Assembly (NCBI RefSeq): GCF_001424425.1 | Contig: NZ_LMPT01000022.1 | Location: 202,858-266,857 of the forward strand | Source: Acidovorax sp. Leaf191 | GTDB lineage: Bacteria; Pseudomonadota; Gammaproteobacteria; Burkholderiales; Burkholderiaceae_C | Length of the DNA: 64,000 bases | Direction: 5' to 3' | The notes under the pieces: generated by a model | The model's input: only the letters and a program-made list of their open reading frames with translations | Database searches by the model: none | Told to the model about the DNA's origin: nothing | Shown here: one piece after another, positions 35,203-43,031 of the stretch | Numbering within the stretch: position 1 is the first letter of the stretch | Layout: each line of letters opens with the position of its first letter | Translations under genes and position numbers: made by a program

Positions 35203-36605
35203 GCAGCACGCTGCCGACCATCCGCCGCGCCGACAGCATGCCGGCGGCCGCGCGGGACAACCATGTGCCTGTCGCCATCGTGGGCGGTGGCGCCTGCGGC
35301 CTGACCGCGGCGCTGATGCTGCACGACCTGGGTGTGGACTGCGCCGTGCTGGAGCGCGACGGCACTCCCACGGGCTCATCAGCGCTGTCCTCAGGCTTCA
35401 TCCCGGCACCGGGCACGCAAGTGCAAAAGGACCTGAGCATTGCGGACAGCGCCGAACGTTTTGCCGCCGACATCACCGCCAAGGCCAAGGGCAGGGCAGC
35501 GCCGCAACTGGTGCAGGCCTACGCCCGCGCCATCGGCCCCGCGCTCGATGCGCTGCAGGACCGCCACGGCCTGGAGTGGCAGGTGCTCGATGGATTCTTG
35601 TACCCCGGCCACAGCGTGCGGCGCATGCACGCCGTGCCCGAGAAAACCGGCGTGGGCCTGATGGGCCGGCTGGCCAACGCGGTGGCGGCCGCCGACATTC
35701 CCCTGGTCACCGACGCCGCCGTGCGCGAGCTGTGGGCCGACGACACCGGCCTGCTGCTGGGCGTGGGCTACGAGCGGCCGGACGGCACACTGGAGCACCT
35801 GTCGTGCGACACCGTCATCCTGGCCTGCAACGGCTTCGGCGGCAACGCCGCCATGGTGCGCGAACTGTTGCCCGAAATGCGCGACGCCCTGTTCGCCGGC
35901 CACACCGGCAACGACGGCAGCGCCATCGCCTGGGGCCGCGCACTGGGCGCGTGCCTGGCGGACCTGGGTGGCTACCAGGGCCACGGCTCGTGGGCCATAC
36001 CGCAGGGCGCGCTGATCTCGTGGGCGCTGATGATGGAAGGCGGCATGCAGGTCAACGCGCAGGGCCGTCGCTTTCATGACGAGACACAGGGCTACTCCGA
36101 GGCCTCGGTGCATGTGCTGGCCCAGCCGGGCGGCGTGGCCTGGAACGTGTTCGACGCGCCCATTCTGGCCCTGGCGCGCGGCTTTCCGGACTTCGTCGAC
36201 GCCGAAGCCGCGGGCGCGGTGAAGCACTGCGACAGCGTGCAGGCGCTGGCGGCGTTGATAGGCTGCGACGACACCGCGCTGGCGGCCACGCTGGCAGGGC
36301 AGGGCCCGTACCCCCGCCCGGGCACGCGAGCGCTGCAGGCGCCGTTTTGCGCCGTCAAGGTCACCGGCGCGTTGTTCCATACCCAGGGCGGGCTCGACAT
36401 CGACGCGCAGTGCCGCGTGCTCGACACCCAGGGCCGCCCGTTTCCCAACCTGCTGGCCGCAGGCGGCGCGGCGCGTGGTGTCTCGGGCGATGCCGTCTGG
36501 GGTTACCTCTCGGGCAACGGCCTGCTGAGCGCCGTGGCCGGCGGCTACCTGGCGGCCTACACCGCCGCCCATCTGCTTCGTCCCCCTACGGGTTCCAAAC
36601 CATGA
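35199..36605 (+). CDS. FAD-dependent oxidoreductase, fumarate reductase-like
   Basis: A 468-aa flavoprotein. The N-terminal Rossmann motif VAIVGGGACGLTAALML and ERD bind the FAD adenosine part. The middle carries CDTVILACNGFGGN, as in the FRD/SDH/3-ketosteroid dehydrogenase group, and the C-terminus has the second FAD motif LLAAGGAARGVSGDAVWGYLSGNGLLSA. It probably reduces or dehydrogenates a C-C bond next to a carbonyl or carboxylate. No signal peptide or heme motif, so it is cytosolic. Joined by a four-base overlap to both neighbours. Its step in the pathway is unknown; making or removing the double bond used by the hydratase would fit. Confidence 0.88.
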   Translation: MSSTLPTIRRADSMPAAARDNHVPVAIVGGGACGLTAALMLHDLGVDCAVLERDGTPTGSSALSSGFIPAPGTQVQKDLSIADSAERFAADITAKAKGRAAPQLVQAYARAIGPALDALQDRHGLEWQVLDGFLYPGHSVRRMHAVPEKTGVGLMGRLANAVAAADIPLVTDAAVRELWADDTGLLLGVGYERPDGTLEHLSCDTVILACNGFGGNAAMVRELLPEMRDALFAGHTGNDGSAIAWGRALGACLADLGGYQGHGSWAIPQGALISWALMMEGGMQVNAQGRRFHDETQGYSEASVHVLAQPGGVAWNVFDAPILALARGFPDFVDAEAAGAVKHCDSVQALAALIGCDDTALAATLAGQGPYPRPGTRALQAPFCAVKVTGALFHTQGGLDIDAQCRVLDTQGRPFPNLLAAGGAARGVSGDAVWGYLSGNGLLSAVAGGYLAAYTAAHLLRPPTGSKP

Positions 36606-37474
36606 CCGCCATGACTGCCATGACCCTGCACGAACGGCTGCAGCAGCCGAACATCCTTCTGGCCCCAGGCATCTACGACGCGTTGAGCGCCCTGGTGGCC
36701 GAGCAGGCCGGCTTCGAGGCGCTGTACCTCTCCGGCGCCTCCATCGCCTACACACGGCTGGGCCGCTCCGACGTGGGCCTGACCACCTACACCGAGGTGG
36801 AAGACACCCTGGCGCGCATCACCGAGCGGGTGCGCAAGCCCGTCATCGTGGATGCCGACACCGGCTTTGGCAACGCGCTGAACGTGCAGCGCACGGTGCG
36901 CGGCTTCGAGCGTGCGGGCGCGGCCATGGTGCAGATCGAGGACCAGGGCTTTCCCAAACGCTGCGGCCACCTGGACGGCAAGACCGTGGTGCCCGCCGCC
37001 GAGATGTGCGGCAAGCTGCGCGCCGCGCTCGACGCCCGCCGCGACGCCAGCATCCTGATCCTGGCGCGCACGGACGCGCTGGCGGTCGAGGGCATCGAGG
37101 CCGCGTTCGACCGGGCCGAGCGCTACCTGGAGTGCGGTGTGGATGCGCTCTTCATCGAAGCCCTGCGCACGCCCGAACAGATGGACGCCGCCTGCCAGCG
37201 TTTTGCCCACCGCATCCCCTTGCTGGCCAACATGGTCGAGGGCGGCAAGACCCCGGTGCAAAGCGCGCAGGAGCTGGGCCAGCGCGGTTTTCGCATCGCC
37301 ATCTTCCCTGGCGGCACGGCGCGGGCGGTGGCCCACACCCTGCAGGGCTACTACGCCAGCCTGCACACGCACCAGACCACGGCGCCTTTCAAGGAGCGCA
37401 TGCTGGACTTCGACGGGCTCAACGCGCTGATCGGCACGCCCGAGCTGATGGAGCAGGGCAGACAGTACGAATGA
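36602..37474 (+). CDS. Isocitrate lyase/PEP mutase-family lyase
   Basis: A 290-aa TIM-barrel enzyme of the ICL/PEPM superfamily. The metal-binding VDADTGFG (D84, D86), QIEDQ (E113) and the flexible-loop motif PKRCGH with C121 are present; that cysteine is the catalytic acid/base of C-C lyases such as 2-methylisocitrate lyase and 2,3-dimethylmalate lyase, and is generally absent from PEP mutases. It therefore probably cleaves a 2-hydroxy acid to an oxoacid plus a short carboxylate. Last gene of the operon; the GC-rich hairpin after it fits transcription end. The N-terminus has three in-frame ATGs (36602, 36611, 36620); the first overlaps the previous stop. Confidence 0.9.
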   Translation: MTAMTAMTLHERLQQPNILLAPGIYDALSALVAEQAGFEALYLSGASIAYTRLGRSDVGLTTYTEVEDTLARITERVRKPVIVDADTGFGNALNVQRTVRGFERAGAAMVQIEDQGFPKRCGHLDGKTVVPAAEMCGKLRAALDARRDASILILARTDALAVEGIEAAFDRAERYLECGVDALFIEALRTPEQMDAACQRFAHRIPLLANMVEGGKTPVQSAQELGQRGFRIAIFPGGTARAVAHTLQGYYASLHTHQTTAPFKERMLDFDGLNALIGTPELMEQGRQYE

Positions 37475-37481
37475 CGAACCA

Positions 37482-37507
37482 GCGGGCGGCCCAATGCCCC
37501 CGCCCGC
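37482..37507 (+). terminator. Hairpin after the catabolic operon
   Basis: GCGGGCGG at 37482-37489 pairs with CCGCCCGC at 37500-37507 across a ten-base loop, eight bases after the lyase stop. There is no T-tract, so rho-independent termination is not certain. Confidence 0.4.
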
Positions 37508-37567
37508 ACTGCGTTACCGGCTGCCGCGTACCATGCCTCTGAAACCATTCATCGCATGGAGACCCAC

Positions 37568-38110
37568 ATGGCACAGAACCTTCAAACCATCACCCTGGGC
37601 GGCGGCTGCTTCTGGTGCACCGAGGCCGTGTTCGACCGCGTGCGCGGCATCACCGACGTGGAAAGCGGCTACACCAACGGCCAGACCATCAACCCCACCT
37701 ACGAGCAGATCTGCCAGGGCGACACCGGCCACGCCGAGGTGGTGCGGCTGACGTACGACGCCGACGAGATCAGCCTGGAAGAAGTGCTGGAAATCTTCTT
37801 CCACACCCACGACCCGACCACCCTCAACCGCCAGGGTAACGACGTGGGCACGCAGTACCGCAGCGGCATCTACTTCGACAAGCCCGAGGATGGCGAGGCA
37901 GCCAACGCGATGATCCGCCAGATGTCGCAGGACAAGCTGTTCGGCGCGCCCATCACCACCGAGGTCAAGCCGCTGCAGAACTACAGCACGGCCGAGGCCT
38001 ACCACCAGGACTACTTTGCGCGGAACCCGAATGCGGGTTACTGCGCGTTTGTGGTGGGGCCGAAGGTGGAGAAGTTCAGGAAGACGTTTGCGCGGTATGT
38101 GAAGGCATAG
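37568..38110 (+). CDS. msrA: Peptide-methionine (S)-S-oxide reductase
   Basis: A 180-aa MsrA, reducing methionine-S-sulfoxide in proteins. The catalytic motif GGGCFWCTEAVF (C14) and the conserved FFHTHDPTTLNRQGNDVGTQYRS stretch (split by the family's HDPT core) are present. ATG 37568 is preferred to ATG 37556 because GGAGA lies six bases upstream and the shorter N-terminus matches the family. No signal peptide, so it is cytosolic. It stands alone between the catabolic operon and the zinc locus. Confidence 0.94.
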   Translation: MAQNLQTITLGGGCFWCTEAVFDRVRGITDVESGYTNGQTINPTYEQICQGDTGHAEVVRLTYDADEISLEEVLEIFFHTHDPTTLNRQGNDVGTQYRSGIYFDKPEDGEAANAMIRQMSQDKLFGAPITTEVKPLQNYSTAEAYHQDYFARNPNAGYCAFVVGPKVEKFRKTFARYVKA

Positions 38111-38205
38111 CCGCGCACAGCCCCCGCACTGGACATGCCGCGCACGCCGGGCCTACGGTGGCTGGGCATGCGTCAGCGATGCGCGCTGCAGCCGTCGCTG
38201 TCATT

Positions 38206-38460
38206 TCAGGCATCCTCGACCACCACGTTGAGCGAGAAGCGCAGCAACCATTGAATGGCTTTGTGAAAGGCCAGAGCGGCCACCACCCGGTCAGACAGGT
38301 GGTCGCACAACAGCAGGCCTTCAGGAATCAGGGTGATGGCGACATGGCGGCTGGCGTCAGGCCCCAGGCTTTCAAGGAGCCTGGAGATTTCTGCCGCAGC
38401 CTCGTCCGACACGCGAGCCATGGCCTCCTGCGGCACCTTTAACGTGTATTCGTATCCCAA
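38206..38460 (-). CDS. Small hypothetical protein
   Basis: An 84-aa ORF divergent from the Zur-like regulator gene. No family was recognised. It has an amphipathic helical middle (ISRLLESL), a short beta-like ITLIPEGLLLCDHL and no signal peptide. The sequence looks protein-like, with balanced composition and GC-rich third positions. The start at 38460 is 92 bases from the regulator start, so the two could share a control region that holds the 38512-38528 inverted repeat. Confidence 0.55.
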   Translation of the reverse strand: MGYEYTLKVPQEAMARVSDEAAAEISRLLESLGPDASRHVAITLIPEGLLLCDHLSDRVVAALAFHKAIQWLLRFSLNVVVEDA

Positions 38461-38511
38461 AGGGGCCCTTTCAAATGGCCCATGTTAGCGAAGGGTTGCT
38501 GCGGCGGCATA

Positions 38512-38528
38512 ATGCAACCCAATTGCGT
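38512..38528. promoter_or_regulatory. Candidate operator upstream of the Zur-like gene
   Basis: ATGCAACCCAATTGCGT is a 17-bp imperfect inverted repeat (ATGCAA and TTGCGT around a five-base centre), in a locally AT-rich stretch about 25 bases upstream of ATG 38553. Fur/Zur proteins bind sites of this layout, so autoregulation is plausible; the exact consensus for this family in this lineage cannot be checked here. Confidence 0.35.
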
Positions 38529-38552
38529 TACTCCACCTGCCAGCCTGCAGCC

Positions 38553-39047
38553 ATGTCCACCGCTCCCAAGCCCTCCCGCCCGAGCCCTCATCATCGCCCA
38601 GGCTGGGCGATGCCCGCAGGCATGCGTGCGACCCGTGCCACACGCGCACTGGCTGCGCTGTACGCAGCCCGCCCAGACGCAGCCTTCTCCGAACCCGAAG
38701 TCGAGGCTGCCCTGGCCAGTGCCGGCGCCCCGGTCAACAAAGTCACCGTCTATCGCATGCTCGACCGCTTCGCCGCGGCCGGGCTGCTGCACAAGCAGGT
38801 GGATGCCGCCCGCGTGACGCGGTATGCGCTCGCACCCCAAGGCGAGGAGGGCGCCGCGCCGCGCTTTGAATGCGACGACTGCCACCGCCAGTTCCGCCTG
38901 TCGCAGGGCTCTGCCAAGGTGCAGACAGCGTTGAAGCAGGTGCTGCAGGCGCTGGCCACCGCAGGGCACGAGAGCCTGGCGGTGGACATTGCCGTGCGGG
39001 GCCGCTGCGCGGGCTGCGCGCACCCTGCTGGGGGCGCGGCGGCATGA
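38553..39047 (+). CDS. zur: Fur-family regulator, probably Zur
   Basis: A 164-aa Fur-superfamily repressor with the winged-helix signature APVNKVTVYRMLDRFAAAGLLHK and two CxxC pairs (C107/C110 in FECDDC, C152/C155 in GRCAGC) forming the structural zinc site. It is assigned to Zur rather than Fur because it heads a cluster with zinc-type transport genes and a His-rich TonB receptor, and because it lacks the His-rich middle motif of iron-sensing Fur. ATG 38553 gives the usual length; an upstream start at 38475 would place a 26-residue extension across the putative operator. Its stop overlaps the ABC ATPase gene. Confidence 0.82.
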   Translation: MSTAPKPSRPSPHHRPGWAMPAGMRATRATRALAALYAARPDAAFSEPEVEAALASAGAPVNKVTVYRMLDRFAAAGLLHKQVDAARVTRYALAPQGEEGAAPRFECDDCHRQFRLSQGSAKVQTALKQVLQALATAGHESLAVDIAVRGRCAGCAHPAGGAAA

Positions 39048-39724
39048 TCCGGACCCGAGGCCTTGCCTACACCTACCCCACGGGCGATGCGCCGCTGCGC
39101 TTTCCGGATGTGGACCTGAACCAGGGCGGCACGCTGCTGCTGCGCGGCCGTTCGGGCACGGGCAAGTCCACCTGGCTGTCGCTCATTGCCGGCCTGCGCG
39201 GCGCGAGCGGCGGTGACCTGTTCGTGGGCGGCCTGCAGCTGGGCACGCAGCGCGGCGCGGAGCTCGATGCCTGGCGCGCGCGCAGCATCGGGTTCTTGCC
39301 ACAAAAGCTGCACCTGTCCAGCGCACTCACCGTGGCGGACAACCTGGGCCTGGTCTACTTTGCAGCCGGGCTGCCGCGCGACGACTCTGCAATAGCCCGC
39401 GCGCTGGCGCAACTGGGTGTGGCAGAGCTGGCCGCGCGCAAGCCGCACCAGATCTCGGGCGGGCAGGCGCAGCGCGTGGCGCTGGCGCGGGCGGTGCTGC
39501 TGGCGCCCGAGCTGCTGCTGGCCGACGAACCCACCGCCAGCCTGGACGACGAAGCCGCCGCCGACGCGCTGTCCCTGCTGCAGCGCAGCGCCGCCGCGTG
39601 TGGCGCCAGCCTGGTCATCGCCACGCACGACCAGCGCGTGGTGCAGGCACTGGCCGGCGTGCAGCAGCTGGATTTGAATGAAACAGCGGCCTACCGCGCT
39701 CTGGACGGGCGCAACCAGCTATGA
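39044..39724 (+). CDS. LolD/MacB-like ABC ATPase of the metal locus
   Basis: A 226-aa ATP-binding subunit with Walker A GRSGTGKSTW, signature ISGGQAQRVALARAV, Walker B LLLADEPTASLDDE and H-loop IATHDQR. This class works with FtsX-type permeases in lipoprotein release or mechanotransmission rather than pore-type import. ATGA overlaps tie it to the regulator upstream and the permease downstream. The arrangement resembles the Pseudomonas aeruginosa PA4063-PA4066 zinc-regulated cluster (from memory), which supports a zinc-linked role. Confidence 0.88.
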   Translation: MIRTRGLAYTYPTGDAPLRFPDVDLNQGGTLLLRGRSGTGKSTWLSLIAGLRGASGGDLFVGGLQLGTQRGAELDAWRARSIGFLPQKLHLSSALTVADNLGLVYFAAGLPRDDSAIARALAQLGVAELAARKPHQISGGQAQRVALARAVLLAPELLLADEPTASLDDEAAADALSLLQRSAAACGASLVIATHDQRVVQALAGVQQLDLNETAAYRALDGRNQL

Positions 39725-40956
39725 AAAACATAGTAAAGCTCGCATCCCTGTCCTGGCGCTACCTGTGGTCCCGTCCGCTGGCCGCCGTGCTCAACCTGCT
39801 GGTGCTCACGCTGGGCCTGGCCGCCATCACGCTGGTGCTGCTGGTGGCCACGCAGCTCGACAAGGCTTTCGAGCGGGACCTGGATGGCATCGACCTGGTG
39901 GTGGGCGCCAAGGGCAGCCCGCTGCAACTGATCCTGGCGGGCGTGTTCCACATCGACGTGCCCACCGGCAACATCCCGCTGCAGGAGGTGCAGGCCCTGC
40001 AGAAGAACCCGCTGGTGGCGCAGGTCATCCCGCTGAGCCTGGGCGACAGCTACCAGGGCTACCGCATCGTGGGCACCACGCCGGACTATGTATCGCACTA
40101 CAGCGCCACGCTGGCGGAAGGCGCCCTGTGGCAGCAGCCCATGGACGCCGTGCTGGGCGCCAGCGTGGCGCGCGGCATTGTCAAGCCCGACCACGGCGGT
40201 GCGCCGCTGGTGGGCGCCACCTTCATCGGCAGCCACGGCCTGGGCGGGGGAGGGCACGCGCACGGCGACCACCCCTACCGCGTGAGCGGCGTGCTGGCGC
40301 CTTGCGGCTGCGTGCTCGACCGCCTTGTGCTGACCCGCACCGAATCCGTCTGGATGGTGCACGAGACCGCCACGGCCACCGAGCCTGAGGATCTGGAGAT
40401 ATTGAAGGAAGAGCGCGAAGTGACCGTGGCACTGCTGCGCTACCGCACGCCCCTGGCCGCCGTCACGCTGCCGCGCCAGATCAATGCCGACACTGCCTTG
40501 CAGGCCGCCGCGCCCGCCATCGAGGTGACGCGCCTGCTGCGCCTGCTAGGTGTGGGAGCCGATGTGCTGCGCGCGTTTGGCGGCGTGCTGCTGGCGGTGG
40601 CGGCGCTCAGCGTGTTCATCGCGCTGTGGAACGCGGTGCGCGAGCGCCGGGCCGACCTGGCCATGCTGCGCATGCTGGGCGCGCCCCCGGGCCGCGTGGC
40701 CGGGCTGGTGCTGTGGGAGGCGCTGTGGCTGGCCGCCATGGCGTCGGCCCTGGGCTTGCTGATGGGCCACACCTTGGCGCACACGCTGGGCTGGGTGCTG
40801 CAGTCTCAAGGCCTGCTGCCGGTGAGCGGCCTGGTGTGGCTGCCGGCCGAGGCGGGCGTGCCGCTGCTGGCCGGTGCGGTGGCGGCGCTGGCGGCGCTGT
40901 TGCCAGCCATGCAGGCCTACCGCACCGAGGTGGCGGACCTGCTGAGCCAGCCCTGA
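39721..40956 (+). CDS. FtsX/MacB-type ABC permease of the metal locus
   Basis: A 411-aa inner-membrane protein with one N-terminal transmembrane helix (LAAVLNLLVLTLGLAAITLVLLV), a periplasmic domain of about 240 residues, and three C-terminal helices with the FtsX signature VFIALWNAVRERRADLAMLRMLGAPP. A His-containing stretch HGLGGGGHAHGDHPY at about residue 175 lies in the periplasmic domain and could bind metal. It is coupled by an ATGA overlap to the ATPase. The pair probably transmits ATP energy to the periplasmic proteins encoded next rather than forming a channel. Confidence 0.88.
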   Translation: MKNIVKLASLSWRYLWSRPLAAVLNLLVLTLGLAAITLVLLVATQLDKAFERDLDGIDLVVGAKGSPLQLILAGVFHIDVPTGNIPLQEVQALQKNPLVAQVIPLSLGDSYQGYRIVGTTPDYVSHYSATLAEGALWQQPMDAVLGASVARGIVKPDHGGAPLVGATFIGSHGLGGGGHAHGDHPYRVSGVLAPCGCVLDRLVLTRTESVWMVHETATATEPEDLEILKEEREVTVALLRYRTPLAAVTLPRQINADTALQAAAPAIEVTRLLRLLGVGADVLRAFGGVLLAVAALSVFIALWNAVRERRADLAMLRMLGAPPGRVAGLVLWEALWLAAMASALGLLMGHTLAHTLGWVLQSQGLLPVSGLVWLPAEAGVPLLAGAVAALAALLPAMQAYRTEVADLLSQP

Positions 40957-41013
40957 GCTTCCTGTTCTTCATTTCACTTCAATCTTCACTCCTCATCTTT
41001 CGAAAGGTTCTCC

Positions 41014-41271
41014 ATGAAAAAGCTGTTCACCACCGTGGCCCTGGTGCCCTTGATGCTGCTGGCCGGTGCCGTGGCCCATGCGCAGGGCGCGCATTCCGAC
41101 AAGGAAACCAAGGCCGATGTGGAGCGCCACCGCGCCATGGCCGCCGCGCACGAGGCCGCGGCCAAGTGCCTGGAGTCTGGCAAAGACCACGACACCTGCC
41201 AGAAGGAACTCCAGACCGCATGCAAGGGTCTGGGGATTGGCAAGTATTGCGGCATGCGCCACGGTCATTAA
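41014..41271 (+). CDS. Small secreted His/Cys-containing protein
   Basis: An 85-aa protein with a clear Sec signal (MKKLFTTVALVPLMLLAGAVAHA) and a roughly 62-residue mature chain with four cysteines (AKC, DTC, TAC, KYC) and six histidines, ending MRHGH. It looks like a small periplasmic metal-binding or disulfide-bonded helical protein; no named family was recognised. Ribosome-binding site AAAGG upstream. It follows the permease by 57 bases within the metal locus, so a metal-carrier role is plausible but inferred. Confidence 0.75.
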   Translation: MKKLFTTVALVPLMLLAGAVAHAQGAHSDKETKADVERHRAMAAAHEAAAKCLESGKDHDTCQKELQTACKGLGIGKYCGMRHGH

Positions 41272-41272
41272 G

Positions 41273-41350
41273 GCTCCCCCTGAGGCGCTGCGCGCCTTCC
41301 CCCCTGAGGGGGACGCCCCCGGTGGCCCGGCGGAGCCGGTTCCACGGGGG
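41273..41350. repeat. GC-rich dispersed-type repeat with hairpins
   Basis: This intergenic block contains CCCCCTGAGG twice (about 41276 and 41301), a hairpin TCCCCC-ctga-GGGGGA, and a following GCCCCCGG with GGAGCCGG. It resembles a repeat common at gene ends in Comamonadaceae. It begins two bases after the stop of the small secreted protein gene and could end or stabilise that message. Confidence 0.5.
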
Positions 41351-41490
41351 CGCTGGGATTGGGGCGCGCCGGTTTTGCAGGGCGCGGGCGCAACGGAGTT
41401 CAGGTGGAATCGGCCCGTTTGTCGACGGCGCTGTTACACATATGGAATAGCTGGCCCTGTGCGCACGGGGCGTTTACGGAGGGGATTTTT

Positions 41491-42087
41491 ATGCACCATC
41501 GTTGGTTGCCTCGGTTTGTGACCGGGCGCTCTATCGCTCTGCCTTTGGCGCTGGCGTTGGGTCTCGGTGTTTCTGGTACCGCGCTGGCACAAGCCAAGCC
41601 TTCCGCAGCGCTTGTGCTCAGTTCGCCGTTGCCAGCCGGCGCGGGTGGGGCGCCGGTGGCGGGTGTGCCGTCGGGCTCGGGGGCGGGGTATCACAGCCCG
41701 AACAGCCCGATCGCGCCGCTGCCCCAGCGCACGGATGTGATTCCTTGGTCGGTGCTGACCGACCTGACCAAGAAGACTACCAAGGATGGCATCCTGCCCG
41801 TGTTCAGCGATGCGCAAAAGGGCATGGACAAGACCACGCAGCGCATCCAGGGCTTCATGATGCCGCTGGATGCCAAGGCCACGCAGACGCATTTTCTGCT
41901 CACTTCGGTGCCGCTGACCTGCTCGTTCTGCCTTCCGGGGGGGCCCGAGAGCATGGTCGAGGTGAAGGCGAAGACCCCCGTGCGCTATTCGATGGAGCCC
42001 GTGGTGGTCGAGGGCAAGTTCACCGTGCTCCACAATGACCAGTACGGCCTGTATTACCGCGTGGTGGAGGCCGTGCCGGTGAAATAA
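41491..42087 (+). CDS. DUF3299-type secreted protein
   Basis: A 198-aa protein with a signal peptide ending GTALAQA and a Pro/Gly-rich linker before a beta-rich domain. IPWSVLTDL, VQGFMMPLDAKATQTHFLL-like spacing (here IQGFMMPLDAKATQTHFLL) and the cysteine pair CSFC followed by PGGPESMVEVKA match the DUF3299 pattern. ATG 41491 follows GGAGGGGA. Homologs I recall are linked to zinc-regulated ABC clusters (PA4066-like), which suits this position. The CSFC pair may bind metal. The upstream open frame from 41359 lies in repeat DNA and is not used. Confidence 0.82.
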   Translation: MHHRWLPRFVTGRSIALPLALALGLGVSGTALAQAKPSAALVLSSPLPAGAGGAPVAGVPSGSGAGYHSPNSPIAPLPQRTDVIPWSVLTDLTKKTTKDGILPVFSDAQKGMDKTTQRIQGFMMPLDAKATQTHFLLTSVPLTCSFCLPGGPESMVEVKAKTPVRYSMEPVVVEGKFTVLHNDQYGLYYRVVEAVPVK

Positions 42088-42239
42088 TCGCAGGGGCGCC
42101 GGCGTTCCGCGCCGTGCGCCTGTCCTCACTGGTTCCCTTTCGTTTTGCACTGCATCTTTTCGTGACTTCCCCATCCCGCCCACACCGGCACCAGCCGACG
42201 CCTGCCCACCGCAGTACCGGGCAGGGCGCGCCTTGGCGC

Positions 42240-42710
42240 ATGTGGGGCGGTGTGGGCCAGTGGGCAAGCCGCCTGCAGACGCAGGCCATGGTGCGGCTGG
42301 CGCTGGCGTGGCTGCTGCTGGCCCTGGTGGTGGTGCCTACGCTGGGGCGGCTGCACCAATTGGCGCACTTCGGCGCGCTGGGCCGGGTGCATGCCGGTCA
42401 GGCGCTGACGCACAGCGCGGGTGTAGCGCCTTCATTGCCTTTTGCATCGGCAGCTACGGGCACCCGCTCCGCAGATGCCGCGCTGCCCGCTGCGGCCCAC
42501 AGCCACGGGCTTCTGTCGCTCCTCCTGGGACAGCACGCGCCCGTCGATTGCCTTTTGCTCGACCAGCTTGCGCTGGGCGATGCCCTGCACAGTGCCACCC
42601 TGGCGCTGCCCGACGCGGTGCCTGCGCACGCACCGCCTGCCGACCATGCGCTGCGCACCGCCGCTGCGCATGTCGCGCTGTTCCAGGCGCGCGGCCCGCC
42701 TCGGGGCTGA
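42240..42710 (+). CDS. Small His-containing membrane or secreted protein
   Basis: A hypothetical protein of about 156 aa from ATG 42240; GTG 42114 and ATG 42288 are alternative starts and none has a strong ribosome-binding site. It has one hydrophobic helix (MVRLALAWLLLALVVVPTLG), scattered histidines, a VDCLLLDQLALGD segment and a C-terminal FQARGPP. The pattern recalls small DUF2946-like proteins found before metal-related TonB receptors, which is tentative. It lies directly before the His-rich receptor gene. The residues before 42240 look low-complexity and are probably not translated. Confidence 0.55.
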   Translation: MWGGVGQWASRLQTQAMVRLALAWLLLALVVVPTLGRLHQLAHFGALGRVHAGQALTHSAGVAPSLPFASAATGTRSADAALPAAAHSHGLLSLLLGQHAPVDCLLLDQLALGDALHSATLALPDAVPAHAPPADHALRTAAAHVALFQARGPPRG

Positions 42711-42882
42711 GAAGCACCACGCCCCTGGGCTTTTTGGCGTCTGGCCTATCCAGCGCCTGAGCCTTGTCGCCTGACAGCACTGCACCGCACTTGATCGAAT
42801 TGGATTGGATCGCCGTGCAGCCGCTGGGGCGGCCGAGGGCCCGCCGTTCGCCGCGGCCATCTGTGCTTCCACCTCTAGCTCA

Positions 42883-42940
42883 CTCCTGATTTCATAGCTG
42901 CCAGCGCTTGACCATCAAGCGCTGGAGGCCATTTTTATTC
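42883..42940 (-). repeat. Palindromic dispersed repeat, copy 3
   Basis: This copy is inverted relative to the others: CAGCGCTTGACCATCAAGCG forms a near-perfect stem, flanked by TTCATAGCTG and GAGGCCATTTTTATTC. It lies in the 321-base gap 42711-43031 between the small hypothetical gene and the TonB receptor gene, about 90 bases upstream of the latter. The rest of that gap shows no gene or clear promoter. Confidence 0.65.
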
Positions 42941-43031
42941 ATGGCTGCACGTCTATTGGTGTGCAGCCGCGCGCCGCACGCCTGGCTTTGCCATCGCGGT
43001 GCGCACCTGCCCGTTGCCAGCAAGCACCACC

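Noticed and set aside
36602-37474. Assignment as PEP mutase or phosphonate enzyme
   Set aside because: The loop keeps the catalytic cysteine (PKRCGH) typical of C-C lyases, and no phosphonate genes are nearby.
41430-41460. A possible Zur box (TTACACATATGGAATA) before the DUF3299-type gene
   Set aside because: The symmetry is limited to CATATG and does not match the candidate site upstream of the regulator.
42114-42239. N-terminal extension of the small His-containing protein to GTG 42114
   Set aside because: The segment is Pro/His/Arg-rich low complexity with no ribosome-binding site, and sits before a normal hydrophobic start.
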